Source of the DNA: Chromera velia
Lineage: Eukaryota > Sar > Chromeraceae
Length of the DNA: 60,051 bases
Direction of reading: 5' to 3'
Assembly: GCA_018398765.1 (NCBI GenBank)
Contig: JAHBMJ010005952.1
Location: 1-60,051 of the forward strand
The translations under genes were made by a program, and so were the position numbers. Below the pieces are notes generated by a model. The model was given only the letters and a program-made list of their open reading frames with translations. It ran no database searches and was not told the origin of the DNA. Of this stretch, positions 31,977-44,666 are shown one piece after another. Each line of letters starts with the position of its first letter. Positions within the stretch are counted from its first letter, which is position 1.

Positions 31977-34584
31977 ATACGAATTAGGATTTGTATTGAT
32001 AATTCATGATTTGATTAGTGTATATTAATCACTTGAATATTAGTAAACCTAAAAGTAAAGCCTAAATCTAGGCCTAGATTGAATTTTATCAAAAAACAAA
32101 GCTAGAAATAAAGTTAGTTCATATCTTTTGAATCATGATTGGATAATCTCATCACTATAAATTTCATTAATAACCTAGTCAATAACTAGGTCAACAACTA
32201 GCATCAATATATATAATGAATCAATTATTTGAGATTATTTTTTTTTTAATTTTTTTAAAGAGACGATTTCACATGCTAGGAGGCATATTATGTACTTATA
32301 CCAGGTATTGCCAAATGTATTATTCTCGTGTAATTAATTGGGTTAGAAGCGTCACTTCAACCGTGAAATACTTGTAAACGATCCGCCACAGCATATAAAG
32401 CATCGGCGGTCACGCGGGCCCAACACAAATACTGCTTGTATTGTATTAATTGGGACTATTGTCTCGTCCTGGCGCACGTAGATTGCGCAGTACGTGTGAC
32501 AGTATCACACAAAAACACACCACACACAGATGCATACAGCCACATTCAGTCACATTCTGTTCTTGCTGCCAAAAACCACTACAGACGATCCTTCCCTTTC
32601 TCTCCAGTCGTCAGACAAGAAACAAAGCTTTGATCGTCTGTGTGGCTCCTATCCCGCCCCAGCTATACAGAAATAGAAGAAAGGGACACGGATACAAGCA
32701 AACAAACTGACAGAATCACCTCGCTTTCTTTTCCCTCAATCACCTCGCTTTCTTTTCCCTCTTTCCCTTTTTGTTGTCTCCACTCTTGGCGAGTCATGCA
32801 AGCCGCATGCACGCACGCACCCCGAAAGAAAACAGAGTCTCTCCTTCCCTCAGTGGTCTCTTCCACATCGCCCCACGAGAGAGGAGACAAGAAGTGAATT
32901 GTGCGAGTCCCAAAACAGAGAGGGATTGCCATTTCGGCATTTCAAAGACCGGCAGACAGCAGCAGCATAGCAAGAAACGAACACACAGCAGCAGCCGAAA
33001 GCATGGCATGAAGGAGCGTCATTGACTGTCTCAATAGAGAGTTACAAGACAGAAAGGAAGGAAGGAAGAAACCGAACAGGACTGTAAGGCAACTTGTTGA
33101 AAAACGGAAAATATAATTGAAGGGAGAGAATCCCTTCAATCCCCCCGCGACGATAAGAAAGTATGGATGCCCCAAACAAAGCATATGACCTGACTGAAGA
33201 GGCAACAGAAACAGAGACAGAAAAAGCAGGTTCATAATATGAGATCATCCAGATAGCGAGAAAGAGAGGAAAAGAGAGAAAGAGAGAGAGGGGGAAAGTT
33301 TTTGTGAACGTGAGGGGGGAGGCAGTAGGTGATTCTCTCGTCTCTCATGCATCTTTTTGGCCCTTCATTTTCGACAGGAATTCATACGACAGTGTCTGTC
33401 TGGCTCTTTGGAGACCCCCAAAAGGCCTCGAAAAACAAAAACAAAAAGACGCAGCTGAAGGTTGAGAGAGACATCAAGACACAACCACACGAAGCTGGCC
33501 AGAACAGACACCATAGAGTAACTCACCCTCGGAAAGAGAGGCTGTCTGTGTCTTCTCTCGCTGTCGTTGACTGTTGGTACTGCTGCTTTCCTTCTTTTTG
33601 TCGAATACCCAGTACGCCACCCTGAATTTTCCGCTTTTTCCATCCAGACAACACGTCTCTGCATCACCTTTATTCTGACAATCTCTCTTAATGCAGGTTT
33701 CTTCCTTTCAGCCGTGAGTGCACTCAGCTTCCGACCGTGCACAATTGCTGTATAGACAACACACAACACACACCACCAGCCAACCCCCCTGCATGAGAAA
33801 CGAAAGTAAACGAAAGGCATTTACAGAGTGAGGGAGAGAGACAGGGTTTGTCCGTTCCGTCATTTTGACTTTTTCTTTTTTTCGCCCTTTCCGTTCCGTT
33901 CATACATGAAGAAGCACGGAACACGTGAAGGGGGAGGGAGAAGGGATGGAAAGACGGAGAGGCAGGAAGGACAGTTGAGCAAAATTGATTGCACCCTCCC
34001 TGCACACATCCTCCCTTCCTTCGATCACAAACGTACATGCACATCTGCAAAAACGAGTCTTTAGGCCAATGCTGACACCGGCACACTATAGTCCCTCTTG
34101 CCCGTCACTTGTCTTTTCATTCATTCTGTCCCCATTCACAGCAGCCCCACGTTCCCTGTGCTCTTGCACTCCATGCATTTGTTTCGATTCAAGCATCACG
34201 ACCCTGCACGATACAAGACCACCTCCCAGACTCTTCTCTCTCTTGCCCCTTCATGACTGTGCTAAAAGAAAAAGAAAACTCGACTCAACGCACAGGCAGG
34301 TAACCCCCTCACCACAAGAAAAGAAAAGAAAAGAAAAAAGAGAGACAGAGCTAGTCACACAAAAAGCTTACCCTCCTTTCCCTTTCAAACAACTCAACCC
34401 ATACGAACGACATCGCGTCAGTCAGTTCTTTTTTCTTTTGCTGCTATGTACAAAACACCCTGGCAATGCCCGTCCATTCAGATGACATCTACCGTAGCCT
34501 TTGTCCTGTAATTTTTTTTTACTTAAGAAAAAAAGGCCAAGTCACAGTGGTTCAAAAAAATCTCTCTCTCTTACACACGAACAA

Positions 34585-36030
34585 TCAAACACAAAGCCCC
34601 CCCTCACCAGAACGCGACGCAGATCCCAGTCTCCCCCATGAAAAGTTAATCACAGAACCCCACCGTCTCCCTGCCTCCCTAGACCTCTGTGGAGCACTGG
34701 GGCGAGCTTTTGCGTCCTTTTCTGTAGCTTCGACTCTCGTACTGTTTCTCTCCCTCTCTCTTCCCCGTTCTGCAGTAGAATTGTTGGACTCTGGGGGGTC
34801 AAAGGGCGACGCCCGGTGAGACGCGGGAGCACTGGGGGAGACGGGCGTCGCAGGGGAGGCTGTGGGCGTGTGCCATCGCACAGGAGACAGTCGACTTGGC
34901 GGAAGAGAAAACTCAGACGGGTTGACCTTCTCGAGTGTTCCGACTAAAGGAACCCGACCTAAGCCTAACGGGCAACCGCTGTCGCCGTCATCTGAGGAAG
35001 CACTCATGCCTTCACAGCCTTGGGGGCTGGGGGGAGGGGAAACGATGATCACACCACACACACGCGAATCTGCATCTTCCTCTGTCTGATCGAACTCACC
35101 CCCACTCTCTTCATCTCCATCCTCTTCTCCTTCAAGGACTTCCTCTTCTTTTCTTCTGCTGCTACTACTGCTGTTCTGATTCCCCCCTGAAGAAACTGGG
35201 CGACTGCCGCGGTCAGCCGCCGAACTTGAGGAGGAGGAAGAAGAGGAAGAGGAGTTGCCTGTCTGAGGGGCACTGCTGCTGCTACTGCTGCTTGCATCCT
35301 GAAAGTTGAACCCTGATGCGGAGGAGGAGGGGGGTTCATTTCGGTTTCCTTCTTCTCCTTCTCCACCCTGGTCTGTTCCCTGTTGGTGTGTTCTTCGAAC
35401 TCCTTGCTGCCTCCTTCTCGCACGGCTTTCCTCCTGATGCCGTTTATATCTTTCTGCCCTCTCCTGTTTGTCCTTCTCCGTCGGGGTACAGTAGTGACAG
35501 TGGCTACATAGCCACCCCTTCTTGCATTTCTTCTTTGTGTGTGCGAAGTAACAGCGCTTAATCGGGCACGCCCTGCCTCCACGATGATGGAGAGAACCGA
35601 TGTTCTCGAGGCACTGAAGGAACGAAGGGTCCCCCTCGTCCACAGGAACGCGCGTGCCATCCAGGCCAAAACGGACAGACACAGGGTAGACGGGACACGT
35701 GCAAGATCGAAGAAGGTTTTTTTTAGTGTCCTTTTGGGAGAGGTTTTGGACGTGAAAGAAGGTGTTCAGGTAAGTCAATTTATATCCCTGCGGAGCCTCG
35801 AGATGCCTGGACAAGGGGGGAGATGGCGTTTGAGCCACGCTCCCTCCCTCTCCCTCTTCAGCAGATGCCTCCTCCACCTTGCTGCCAGTGATACCTCAAA
35901 CAAAGAGCTAATAGCCCCCTTTACCGACGGCCTAACAGGCTCTGTACACACACACGCACACACACAGCCCCCCTGTGGCTGCTCTCCTCTGTAGTTGCGC
36001 TAATTGTCTCTTTGCTTGTGGTGAGTGCAT
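34585..36030 (-). CDS. Alveolate-type CCCH zinc-finger protein with Ser-rich low-complexity region
   Basis: Main exon 34585-35881 encodes 431 aa but has no usable ATG before the zinc finger. A phase-matching first exon at 35966-36030 (MHSPQAKRQLAQLQRR..., start 36030) across an 84-nt intron gives 453 aa; that exon is the less certain part. The core motif runs from HHRGGRACPIKRCYFAH to KKCKKGWLCSHCHYC and then a basic ERAERYKRHQEESRARRR helix. This is the C-x4/5-C-F-x-C-x4/5-G-x2-C-x2-C-H-x-C variant zinc finger common in apicomplexans and relatives, usually assigned to RNA binding. Downstream are poly-Ser, acidic EEEVLEGEEDGDEESGGEFD and Ser-Pro-rich stretches. A regulatory RNA-binding role is inferred. 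Confidence 0.75.
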
Positions 36031-37066
36031 GCGAACACTGAAAACAACCAAAAAGGTGCATGCATGGATTCGGCCACGCAGATTGCATGCGAGTCCAGGA
36101 TCGCAGGGGATCTTAATTGCTCGAACTCGCGCGCGCGCGCAGCTCTCCGCCAACGCGCGTCGCACTTTTGCGCAGCGCCCCGACCGGCATGCATGCAGCC
36201 GCGCGGCGCCGCGGGCTGCATGCCCGCATGCCCATGCATGCATGCAGCGCGCCCCTCGATGTATCGACACGGCGCCGCGCGCGGGATGCACGCGCCGCCG
36301 GGGCCAGCGGCGCCGCCTTAATTGCAGCGCCTCTATGCTGCACACCACCAAGAATCATCAACAATCCTCTCAAAAAATCAAACCGCATCATTGGTCCGCA
36401 TGCAATAATTCGATCGGAGAGGATCGCAGATTGTTAAAATTTAATTATTATTAATTCTGATGAAAACAATCGTTACCTTAAAGAATGTCTGGTGAACAAG
36501 TTTAGTAAACAAGTAAATTCAGTTACCGGACATACATTTTAACTAACATTTTGACTTACCTTTTTGAAAACTCAACTTAACTCAACTACACTTAACTTAC
36601 CATTTTGAAAAAGTCCGGTTGGTGGATCTAGCTTGAGAAACATATGGAGTATAAAGCTGAAAATTTGTGTATAAAGCGGGCTTAAAGCGCATAGAAACCT
36701 AGATAAAAACAAACACTAACTTTTAAGGGCCTGTGACATTTTTTTTTACAACTAGACTAGCAACTAGAAAAAATGTTTGGTTATCAAAAATTGTAATTTG
36801 CTTTCATGATACATTTGTATACATTTTCAATATTGGGTCACAACTATGATCACAATTTGCCAACAAATGATGATTAAGGGTTTTGTTATGCATGCCGCGT
36901 CCCCATATATGGGAGGCGGATCTAGCCTAGTTCGTCCAACAAATTAATTTTTATAGATCATTAATTTAGCAGGTGCCGGGCCCTGCCAGTGGTGTTCATT
37001 GCACCATGGGGTCCACTGGCACACGTGAACTTACACTGGCATCGACTGCTGCCTGCTAGTGCCTGC
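36031..37066. other. Intergenic: CpG-rich TGCATGCA block then AT-rich island
   Basis: Bases about 36120-36325 are extremely GC/CpG-rich (GCGCGCGCGC, CGGCGCCGC) with many GCATGC/TGCATGCA palindromes, consistent with a promoter-proximal CpG block upstream of the zinc-finger gene. Bases 36420-37000 are AT-rich. No ORF is accepted. Confidence 0.5.
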
Positions 37067-39349
37067 TTACCAGCCAAGCCAAGAGAACCACCCTGAGGAG
37101 CTCTGTTGCGATTTTGCCGCAGCATTTGCAGTCAGCCTTTCATGCTCTGCATCAAACCGCTGCCTCCACTTTCCGCTCTCCACCTCTTCCTTAACGAAGC
37201 TGCTCAGTACTGCAACGGCCTTCTCTACCCCCTTTTCGTTCCGTTCTGCCTCACCGATCTCCGCAGCCTTCCTCCTCACCTCAGGGTCCCCCGTCACCTG
37301 CCGAATCGCGGAGGCCAGCTCTGCAGAGGAGATCTTCTGAAGCTGCCGGGTGCCGATGCCGACACCCAATTCGGACACCAGATGAGCGTGGTCGTACTGG
37401 TCACCAAACACAGGGGTGATCACCACGGGCACCCCTGCACACAGGAGAAAAGAAAAGGTGCCACACACGAAGTTCGTTATGCACACGCTTCCTCCTTTCT
37501 TGACAGAGCTGCAAGGGGAGCACTCGATCAATTTCCTTAACGAAGGCAAAGCGCTCGAGCACGTGAACCCCTCCGAATTCGAAACCTGAACCCCCCACAC
37601 GGTGACAAAGTGGACCTCGATCGATACGAACCAAAAACAAAAACAGAATATGAGATAGAAAAGAGCAACAAAGGGAAGGGATGAAAGAAAAACACGCATA
37701 CGAGACCGACAGCAGACAGACTCTATGAAACCTCCCGCCCTCCCTCCCACTCAAAGACGAAAGGAGAAAAAAGGCCAACCCAACCTGCACGGAGAGACGC
37801 CATTGTCGTCCCTGCACCTCCATGGTGCACAACCGCCGCGCACTTGGGGAAAAGCCACTCGTGTGGTGCCTTCGGGGGAACCAGAATTGTTCCCTTCCCG
37901 CTTCCCTCCTCGAGCCATGCTGCGAGTTCTTTGTCTCCAGGCTCCTCGCTCTCCTTCAGCAGATCCACAGAGAGACGGGCGAACCCCCCGAGCACAACCG
38001 CCGCCATTCCCGTCAATCTGACTGTGTCCACAGCGAATCTCGTCATCTTCAGAGGAGACCCTGACACCATGCTACCCCAACCCTGCAGAGAGAGACAGTG
38101 CAGGGCGGTGGCAGGACCAGACAGACTAGGTCGTCGGTATGTCTTGAAAGGTGAAAGGACAAAAATTTGTCCCAGAAAGGGCCGCGGCAGTGGTTCAGCA
38201 AAGGGAACTGAAATGAAGGGAAGAATGGAATTTAACGGAGGAGTCGGGGAGCAAAAGGGAAGGGCAATTAAGAGAGACGGAAAGAAACTACGACGCCAGA
38301 GCATGATCCGTCCTTCCCCCACCCACTCTCCCACCCACCCTCCCCAAGAGTCCCTTTGTTTGAACGACAAAAGCCAATGATCTGTCAACCGGATGACTGA
38401 CCATATAGACGACTCCCTCTTTTTTGTGCTTCTCGATGAATGCCTCCAATTCTTCCAGAAGTGCACTGTCCCCAAAAGCCCCTCCTCCTCCCTGGCCGTC
38501 TCCCTTCTTTGCCGCCTCTGCCTGCACGCTGCCCTCCAGAATCCATGCACCTGTTGCAATCTGCTTCCTCCTGCACCCCGGCTCGGTTATGGCAGCCACA
38601 CGCTCACTGACGGCGTACAGGTCGAATTCGCCCTCGGGGGCTTTCAGGTTCTGGTCGGCTATCCAGTTCTCTCTCGTCACATACACGTCATACAGAGGTC
38701 CGCCTGTGTGCTCTGCCACCGCACGGTCAAAGTCGCATTCGGCCTTGTACATACTGCTCCCAAGCCACGACATGAACCAGCCCGATAGGCCGAAGGGAAG
38801 CTGCGGAAGCCCCAAGGGCGTTCTGCTGCCGTCTCCGGGCACCCCTGCAAGTTTGCAGTTGATCACCGGAATGCGGAAGAGAACGCGAGTAATACCAGCG
38901 AACCAAGTGAGCAGGGGACCTGAAAGAAGGAGCTGGGGTTTGTATTCTCGCACAAATTCCAGATAACTCGGAACGACGTCTTGAGTCTTCTTCACATTTT
39001 CGCGGGAGTTGACGGCCTTGAAAAACTCCAAAGTGTTTCCGTTCTCCATTGTTTGAAGCACCAGGGGATCCGATCGCATGGCTTCCTCACTGTCTCCGAA
39101 AAGGCCCTCAACCTCTGTGCCCATCTCTTCCCCAAACTTTTTGTGGTTCTTGCATGTCACCAAGACCACACGGAAGCCAGCCTTCTTTAACCCCATTCCC
39201 ATGGCGATGTAGGGCTGTGCATCCCCCCGCGATCCCACGCAGAGAATCATGATGCGCTCCACGCGACCCAGATCGATCTGAGGAAACTCAGGCACAGAAA
39301 CTGCAGTGCTCCCGGCACCTGGGGTGTCCTCTTGCGCCACAGAACCCAT
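37067..39349 (-). CDS. GT1 glycosyltransferase, sterol 3-beta-glucosyltransferase-like (UGT80/Atg26 type)
   Basis: Three exons: 38402-39349, 37785-38082 and 37067-37434; 537 aa, phases closing at every junction (introns 319 and 350 nt). The N-terminal Rossmann half opens with MILCVGSRGDAQPYIAMGMG, the GSRGDxxP acceptor-side motif shared by sterol and lipid glucosyltransferases. The C-terminal half has VVYMGWGSMV (junction of exons 1 and 2), VHHGGAGTT at about residues 401-409, and, after the exon 2/3 junction, VPVVITPVFGDQYDHA, the UDP-sugar binding signature. The family moves glucose from UDP-glucose to sterols or other lipids on the cytosolic face of membranes. No signal peptide or membrane segment is seen. 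The closest named analogues are plant UGT80 and fungal Atg26 catalytic domains, without the latter's GRAM/PH region. The true acceptor is unknown. Confidence 0.9.
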
Positions 39350-40187
39350 GACTGTCGATTGAAGCCTTGCGTCTCTAGCTGCTCAACGAGGAGACAGAAA
39401 GCCGTTACAACGCTTTTGCGGGTGTCAGACCGTTGAAATGCTGTCCGCTTGTCTCTCGCACCACTTTGCAACTTCGAATACACGGCCGCGGCGCCTATAG
39501 GTTGAGAGCAAAGCTGTGCAAACGAATGGAAAGTTTGATTGCAGAACGTCGAGTGCCCGTCTACGGGACTCAGACTGACTGACCTGTTTTGCCGCAAACT
39601 TTAAATTGCACATGCATGCATGCGGGCTGATCGCACGGAGTGCATATGTTTAGGGATGAAAGGCCCCGCAAAGCGAGCCTCTTGAAGGGCACTCAGATGC
39701 ACTCAAAACACTTGTTGGAGCCACAGTTGTATACGTCTGACTCGTCTCGACGCAGAATCTGACGCACTCCGTGCGAATGGCCCGGAAAGCGAAATTTATT
39801 CTTGTTGCCCCTGCTTTAAATTTGGAAAGTGCCTCCTCAGCTGAATTGTCTTTCCGGGGCCGAGCTTGGCGTGCGTCAAATCTTCCTGTAAATTAACGTC
39901 GGACGCATGCATCCGTGTGGTCTGGGGGGGTGCAATTTTTGTTAAGTGCCCTCTCAGCTTCGCTTTCCGGGCCATCATCTCATCGGCGTCTCTGAATTCG
40001 AAAGAGGCGTTTAGTTCTTGAAATCGTGATTTTTAAGAAAATCAGTGAGTACTCCTTCCATGCACGACGTTTTGTCCCCCCAGCAGTTCTGTGGTCGAAA
40101 GAACGGAGGAAGGTGCTGAGGCGCCTCTCGTCCTCCTTTATGACCAAAGTGTCATTGCCGTCTCCGTGAAGCATCGCGACAAGAGAG
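39350..40187. promoter_or_regulatory. Divergent upstream region of glucosyltransferase and RAP genes
   Basis: 838 nt lie between two divergent start codons. The interval contains a MITE-like palindromic unit (39777-39975) and TGCATGCATGC near 39611. No canonical TATA box is seen. Confidence 0.5.
39777..39975. repeat. About 200-bp unit with 17-bp terminal inverted repeats
   Basis: ATGGCCCGGAAAGCGAA at 39777-39793 is mirrored by TTCGCTTTCCGGGCCAT ending at 39975. Inside, AAGTGCC(T)CCTCAGCT and a TTTCCGGGGCC block (about 39829-39862) are repeated directly just before the right end. It may be a small MITE. Confidence 0.7.
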
Positions 40188-41760
40188 ATGCTTTCCAGAA
40201 GACCAAGCCTTGCCCTGCTTGCTCAGTCTCAGTTGGTCCCTCGCAGACATGCAAAGAATCTTGGGGGCCCTCAGTCTGGGGTGAGGTATCAGCACTCCAG
40301 AGGCGCAGCTGCAGCAGCCGCGAAGGCCCCAAGTCCGAAGTATGACTTCGAGAGATCTTTCGACGAGGAGACGCCTGGAGTGAATGACTTCGGGGAGCCC
40401 TCGTTCAACCCTAATGTCTACACCTCTGTGTTGAGAGATGAGACCAATTCAAGTCTCCGAAAATTGCCTTACGGGGACAGACCCTCCACTCTATTCAAGA
40501 GACGGCAGGGCGACTTGACAGACGACCCCCACGTTTTGAAAGAGCAGAGCCGTCTCGCAAAGAAGAAGGAAAAAATTGCAGAGAGATATCGGACTGCAGG
40601 ATTAGAGACACAACGGCCAATGAACCAGCAAAAGACCTTCTGGGAGGAGCTACAGGAAACGGAAAAAGAGCGAGAAGCACAAATAAAGGCATCAAAAGCA
40701 CGCTCAGAGGAGAAAAAGAAAGAACGGAGGGCCGAGCTACGGGCACGACGAGTTGCACCGATCGGCGTCGAGCAGCCATCCTCATCAAAGAGACGTCCAC
40801 AAGATGCATCTGTGCAACAAGACCCAGAAAGCATGATTTTGGAGCCCCCGTTCTTTCGGGAGTTGGAGGCAGAGAACGAGACGGGAGAGGGCACCATCGT
40901 CTCTCCAGACGACCCCAGACCTGCCGATTTCTCAAGGAGACGGCAGCGGCGAGAGGAGACGGCAGGGGACCCCCAACGCCCCCACTCCCACTCGCGTGCA
41001 GTGGGGGCTGCAGAGGAGACGGCAGATCCTGACGTTCTCTCACTCGAAGAAGCTCGGCCTCGCTCTGCACATGCAGACGTCTCCCCGTCTCCGTCTCCTG
41101 CCCCTGGCCCCTCTGCTATTGCTGCCAGAGACCGAAGAGAGACGGCCGTCTCTTCCAGTCTCCCTGAGGGATTCGAATGCGTAGAGGTGAAAGGGGACAT
41201 CCGGACACCTGGTGAAGATCTCCGGAATGACGTCAGAGGTTCCCGTGCGATCACGCATGGATCTCCGTTCACCCCTGACACTTCAACAAAGACAGTACAA
41301 TCAGAAGAGATTGAAATTTCTCCTTCCATGATGACAGCAGACCCCACCAGCTCTCCCGGAGGACCGCCTGAGGCCTGGCTGAATGCCTCCCCTGCGGAGG
41401 TACTCGTTCATCAAGAGTTGCTGAAGGCTCGTGACTCGTCCAGTGTGCTCGTGGCAGTCGGCACAAACCTCCTGCAGCTGAACCACCTCTCTGTTGCAAC
41501 TGCAATGCACCGACTGGGTCGTACTGCTGGGGCTGTGAACAGATTACAGGTCAGCCTGTCTGTCTGCGTGCTGCCTGTCCAAATTCTGGGCGGGCGAAGA
41601 AAAGGGCAAGGGATGCGTGAAGGAACGAAAGGAAGGGGAACGAACTGAGAGAGAAACAACAAACGGAATGCGGTGAAGGAGAGACGTGCAAAAGACCGCG
41701 TACTTGCATAGCAAGACATCGAAAGATAGATAGATGGAGAGAGACAGAGAGAAAGAGAGG

Positions 41761-41798
<38 letters not shown>

Positions 41799-44629
41799 AA
41801 GAGAGAGAGAATGAATTGGTGCTCCAGAACGATGAAAAGAAGGACGTCAACTGGAAAAAGACAGGAAGAGGTGTGTTCAGCACGCGATACCAGCCGTCCC
41901 TTGGAGCACTCACTCCTCCCCAATCCCTCCCTTCCTGTACGGAGGTCCGTCTACAGGGAAAATTTATCGGTTCGTTCATTTCATTTGACTCCACCACTCG
42001 TCCTCTTTCTTCTTCTCGTCTCTTTCTTCTTCTCTTCTCAGGTAATACAAGACAACAGGTTCAGAGACCTCCTCTCTCGCACAGACAGACTGCTTCCTGA
42101 GATGTCCGTCGTGGGCCTCTCCAATGTTTTGTGGGCCCTCGTGAAACTTCAGTTCTCTCCTGTGTGGCTTCCTAGACTGATCTCGGAACTGCACGAGAAA
42201 ATCAAGTCGCCTGATTGCAGGTCTGCTGGGGTGGAGAGACGACAGATGGCAGAGAGGAGTTTTCTTTCCGGTGGTCCTTTTCTTGTTGAACACTGCACCT
42301 TCTCAAGACTAGTTGATTGTTCTCCCCCTTTTTCTGTCCATCTTTCATTCTGCTCTTGCCGTAGCTGCCTCCTGCGGCAATATCGATGACTGCGCCGCCT
42401 CTCGGCGTGTTTGTCCTTAATGAGTGGAATACGCACTTTGCACGTACACAGAAGTGCAGATAGAAGTGCAGACATGACTCCATTTTTGCCTGCACGTGCA
42501 CATCGACCCATCCATTCTTCATTTTCAGGAGCCACCACCTGTCAACAGTCCTCTACGCCCTCTCTCGGATGCCCTTCGCCAGCAAGGAGGCCGAGGCCTT
42601 GAGGGACGAGACCGTGGGGGCAGTGAAGGCGCGGGTCCTGGAGTTCAGTGAGGCCCTCGACTTGACCTGCGTCGTCGGGGCACTCGCCAAACTGGAGGTC
42701 TGTCTGGTGGTGGGAGCCTAGTTTCTCTCTTTCTGTCTTTTCTTTTTTGCTTATGCGTGGAGTTAGAGAGGAGACACACGATGAAAATGGATTTGTCCCG
42801 ACACACTGTCTTTCTGTGTCCTGAACTTTCAGAAAGTTTTTTCCTGTTCTCCCACGCTCTGCCCTGTGTTTGCTGCTGTTTCTTTTCTTCTCTTTTGTTT
42901 TGAAACGTAGCTCGCTGACATGCTGTTCTCTCTCAGTTTCGCCCCGCCGTCATTTTCCTCTTTGTCTCCTTTCTTCTATGTTCCTTTTTCTTCTCTCCTC
43001 TTGATTCAGGTGAGGGATCCTGAGCTGTTCTCTCTGCTTGCTCGACAAGCGACCTCTCTGGGCAATGAATTGGACATGGGAGAACTGGCTTCCATCTCCT
43101 GGGCGTTCGCACGGCTCGCGTTCACTGACAGGAAGCTCTTCGAGTTCACCCGGAAGGCGCTCGTAAGGAGAGCCTCCGAGTGCAGCCCGAAGGACGTGGT
43201 GCAACTGGCCTGGAGCATGGCGAGACTCAAGGAGGCGGATGAGGAAGTCTTCAAGTCGGTCCATGTACTCCTAGTCTGACTATCCGTCTTTGTTTCTGTG
43301 CCCGCTCACCGTCTCTCTGGTTCCCTCTTGATTTCTTTTGGCGAAGCCAGGTGAGTGGTCTCGAGAAGAAGCGTGTGTGAGTGCGTCAAAGAGAGCCCGA
43401 TCTGTATCGATCAAGAATGAACGGTTGCATGCAGGTACACAATCACCCCCCTTGTACGGGCCTCCATAGGAGAATTTGAGGTGCGAGACCTCTCCACAGT
43501 GGCTTGGGCATACTCCCATGCAGGTAGGCAGACAGACGGCAGGCATTTTGTGGACAGAACGAGAAGGGTCGGTCCTTGTGTGACGAGGGCCCCACTTGGC
43601 GAGGAGGCAGGCAGGGGAGAGCATGATGGCTCGTTGTCAGCAGATCACGAAAGGCGTGGAAGAGTACAAAGAAGTCGCTACAGCGAGAAGAACTCACACA
43701 TCTCGTTCGCAGCCCAACCCGTTGGCAGCATGGCGGCTGCATACTTAGCCATGTTCTCAGTTCTTTTGTGTATTTAATTGAAATGTGAGTGCACTTTTGA
43801 AATTCTGTTGGGCACTTTTGAAATCCTCTCCTCTCCTTTCCTCTCTTCTGTGATGTCTTTAATTGTCCTGCAGGAATCAGAGATTCCGATTTGTTTGGAG
43901 ACATCGGGGCTGCTCTGCTCCCTCGGGTCCGAGAGTTCACCCCTCACGACATTGCGACAGTGAGCCTCGCGTTCGCAGACTCGAGGACGCCTCACAAAGG
44001 AATCCTCAGCGCACTCAAGAGACGTGCCATTGAGCTTGCTCACACCTTCAGTCCCCTCCAACTGGCAAAGAGCGTCTACGGATTTGGAGTCTCCGGAATA
44101 ACAGACGCCAAGCTTTTCCATGCACTTTGTGACCAGGTCAGGCAATCGTTAAACTCAAGTAGTCGGTCAACAAAAATGTCCCGTCCTAGTTCTCCAAGGT
44201 TCGTGATTCTGGATCTCCAAGTACGATTCAGCGGCATTAAATTACATCATACATGTGGAAAGTTGTGCCCTTTACGAGGGCCTCAGCTTGCTTTCTGTCT
44301 GTTTCTGCAACTGTGTGCAGATTCTGGAGCGTCGCGCTGCCGTCCGACCTGAAAATGCTGTACAGATTCTGGCGGGGCTTCAGGAAATTGAATACCTAGA
44401 ACACCCGGTGGTCCCTGTACTTCTGGAAATGTGCAGAGAGAGGCTGCACTCCATCTTTGCAGAAGACTGCGTTCAGCTTCTGTGGGTCCTCTCGAAGATC
44501 GATGAGATGAAAAGACCCAGAGACCTGGCGGAGCTTCTCATCAGCCAGATCATACAGAGACTCCGGACCTGGAGGTGGGTGAGGGTGTGGGGGGAGTGAG
44601 AGAATGCAGTTATCTTGCCTGCTTCTTTT

Positions 44630-44666
<37 letters not shown>

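Larger units (their letters stand above)
30609..34584. other. Gene desert between convergent genes
   Basis: Apart from the two MITEs, the DNA is AT-rich to about 32350 and pyrimidine/purine-biased simple sequence after that. No exon with splice support is seen on either strand. The last few hundred bases probably hold the 3' UTR of the zinc-finger gene. Confidence 0.5.
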
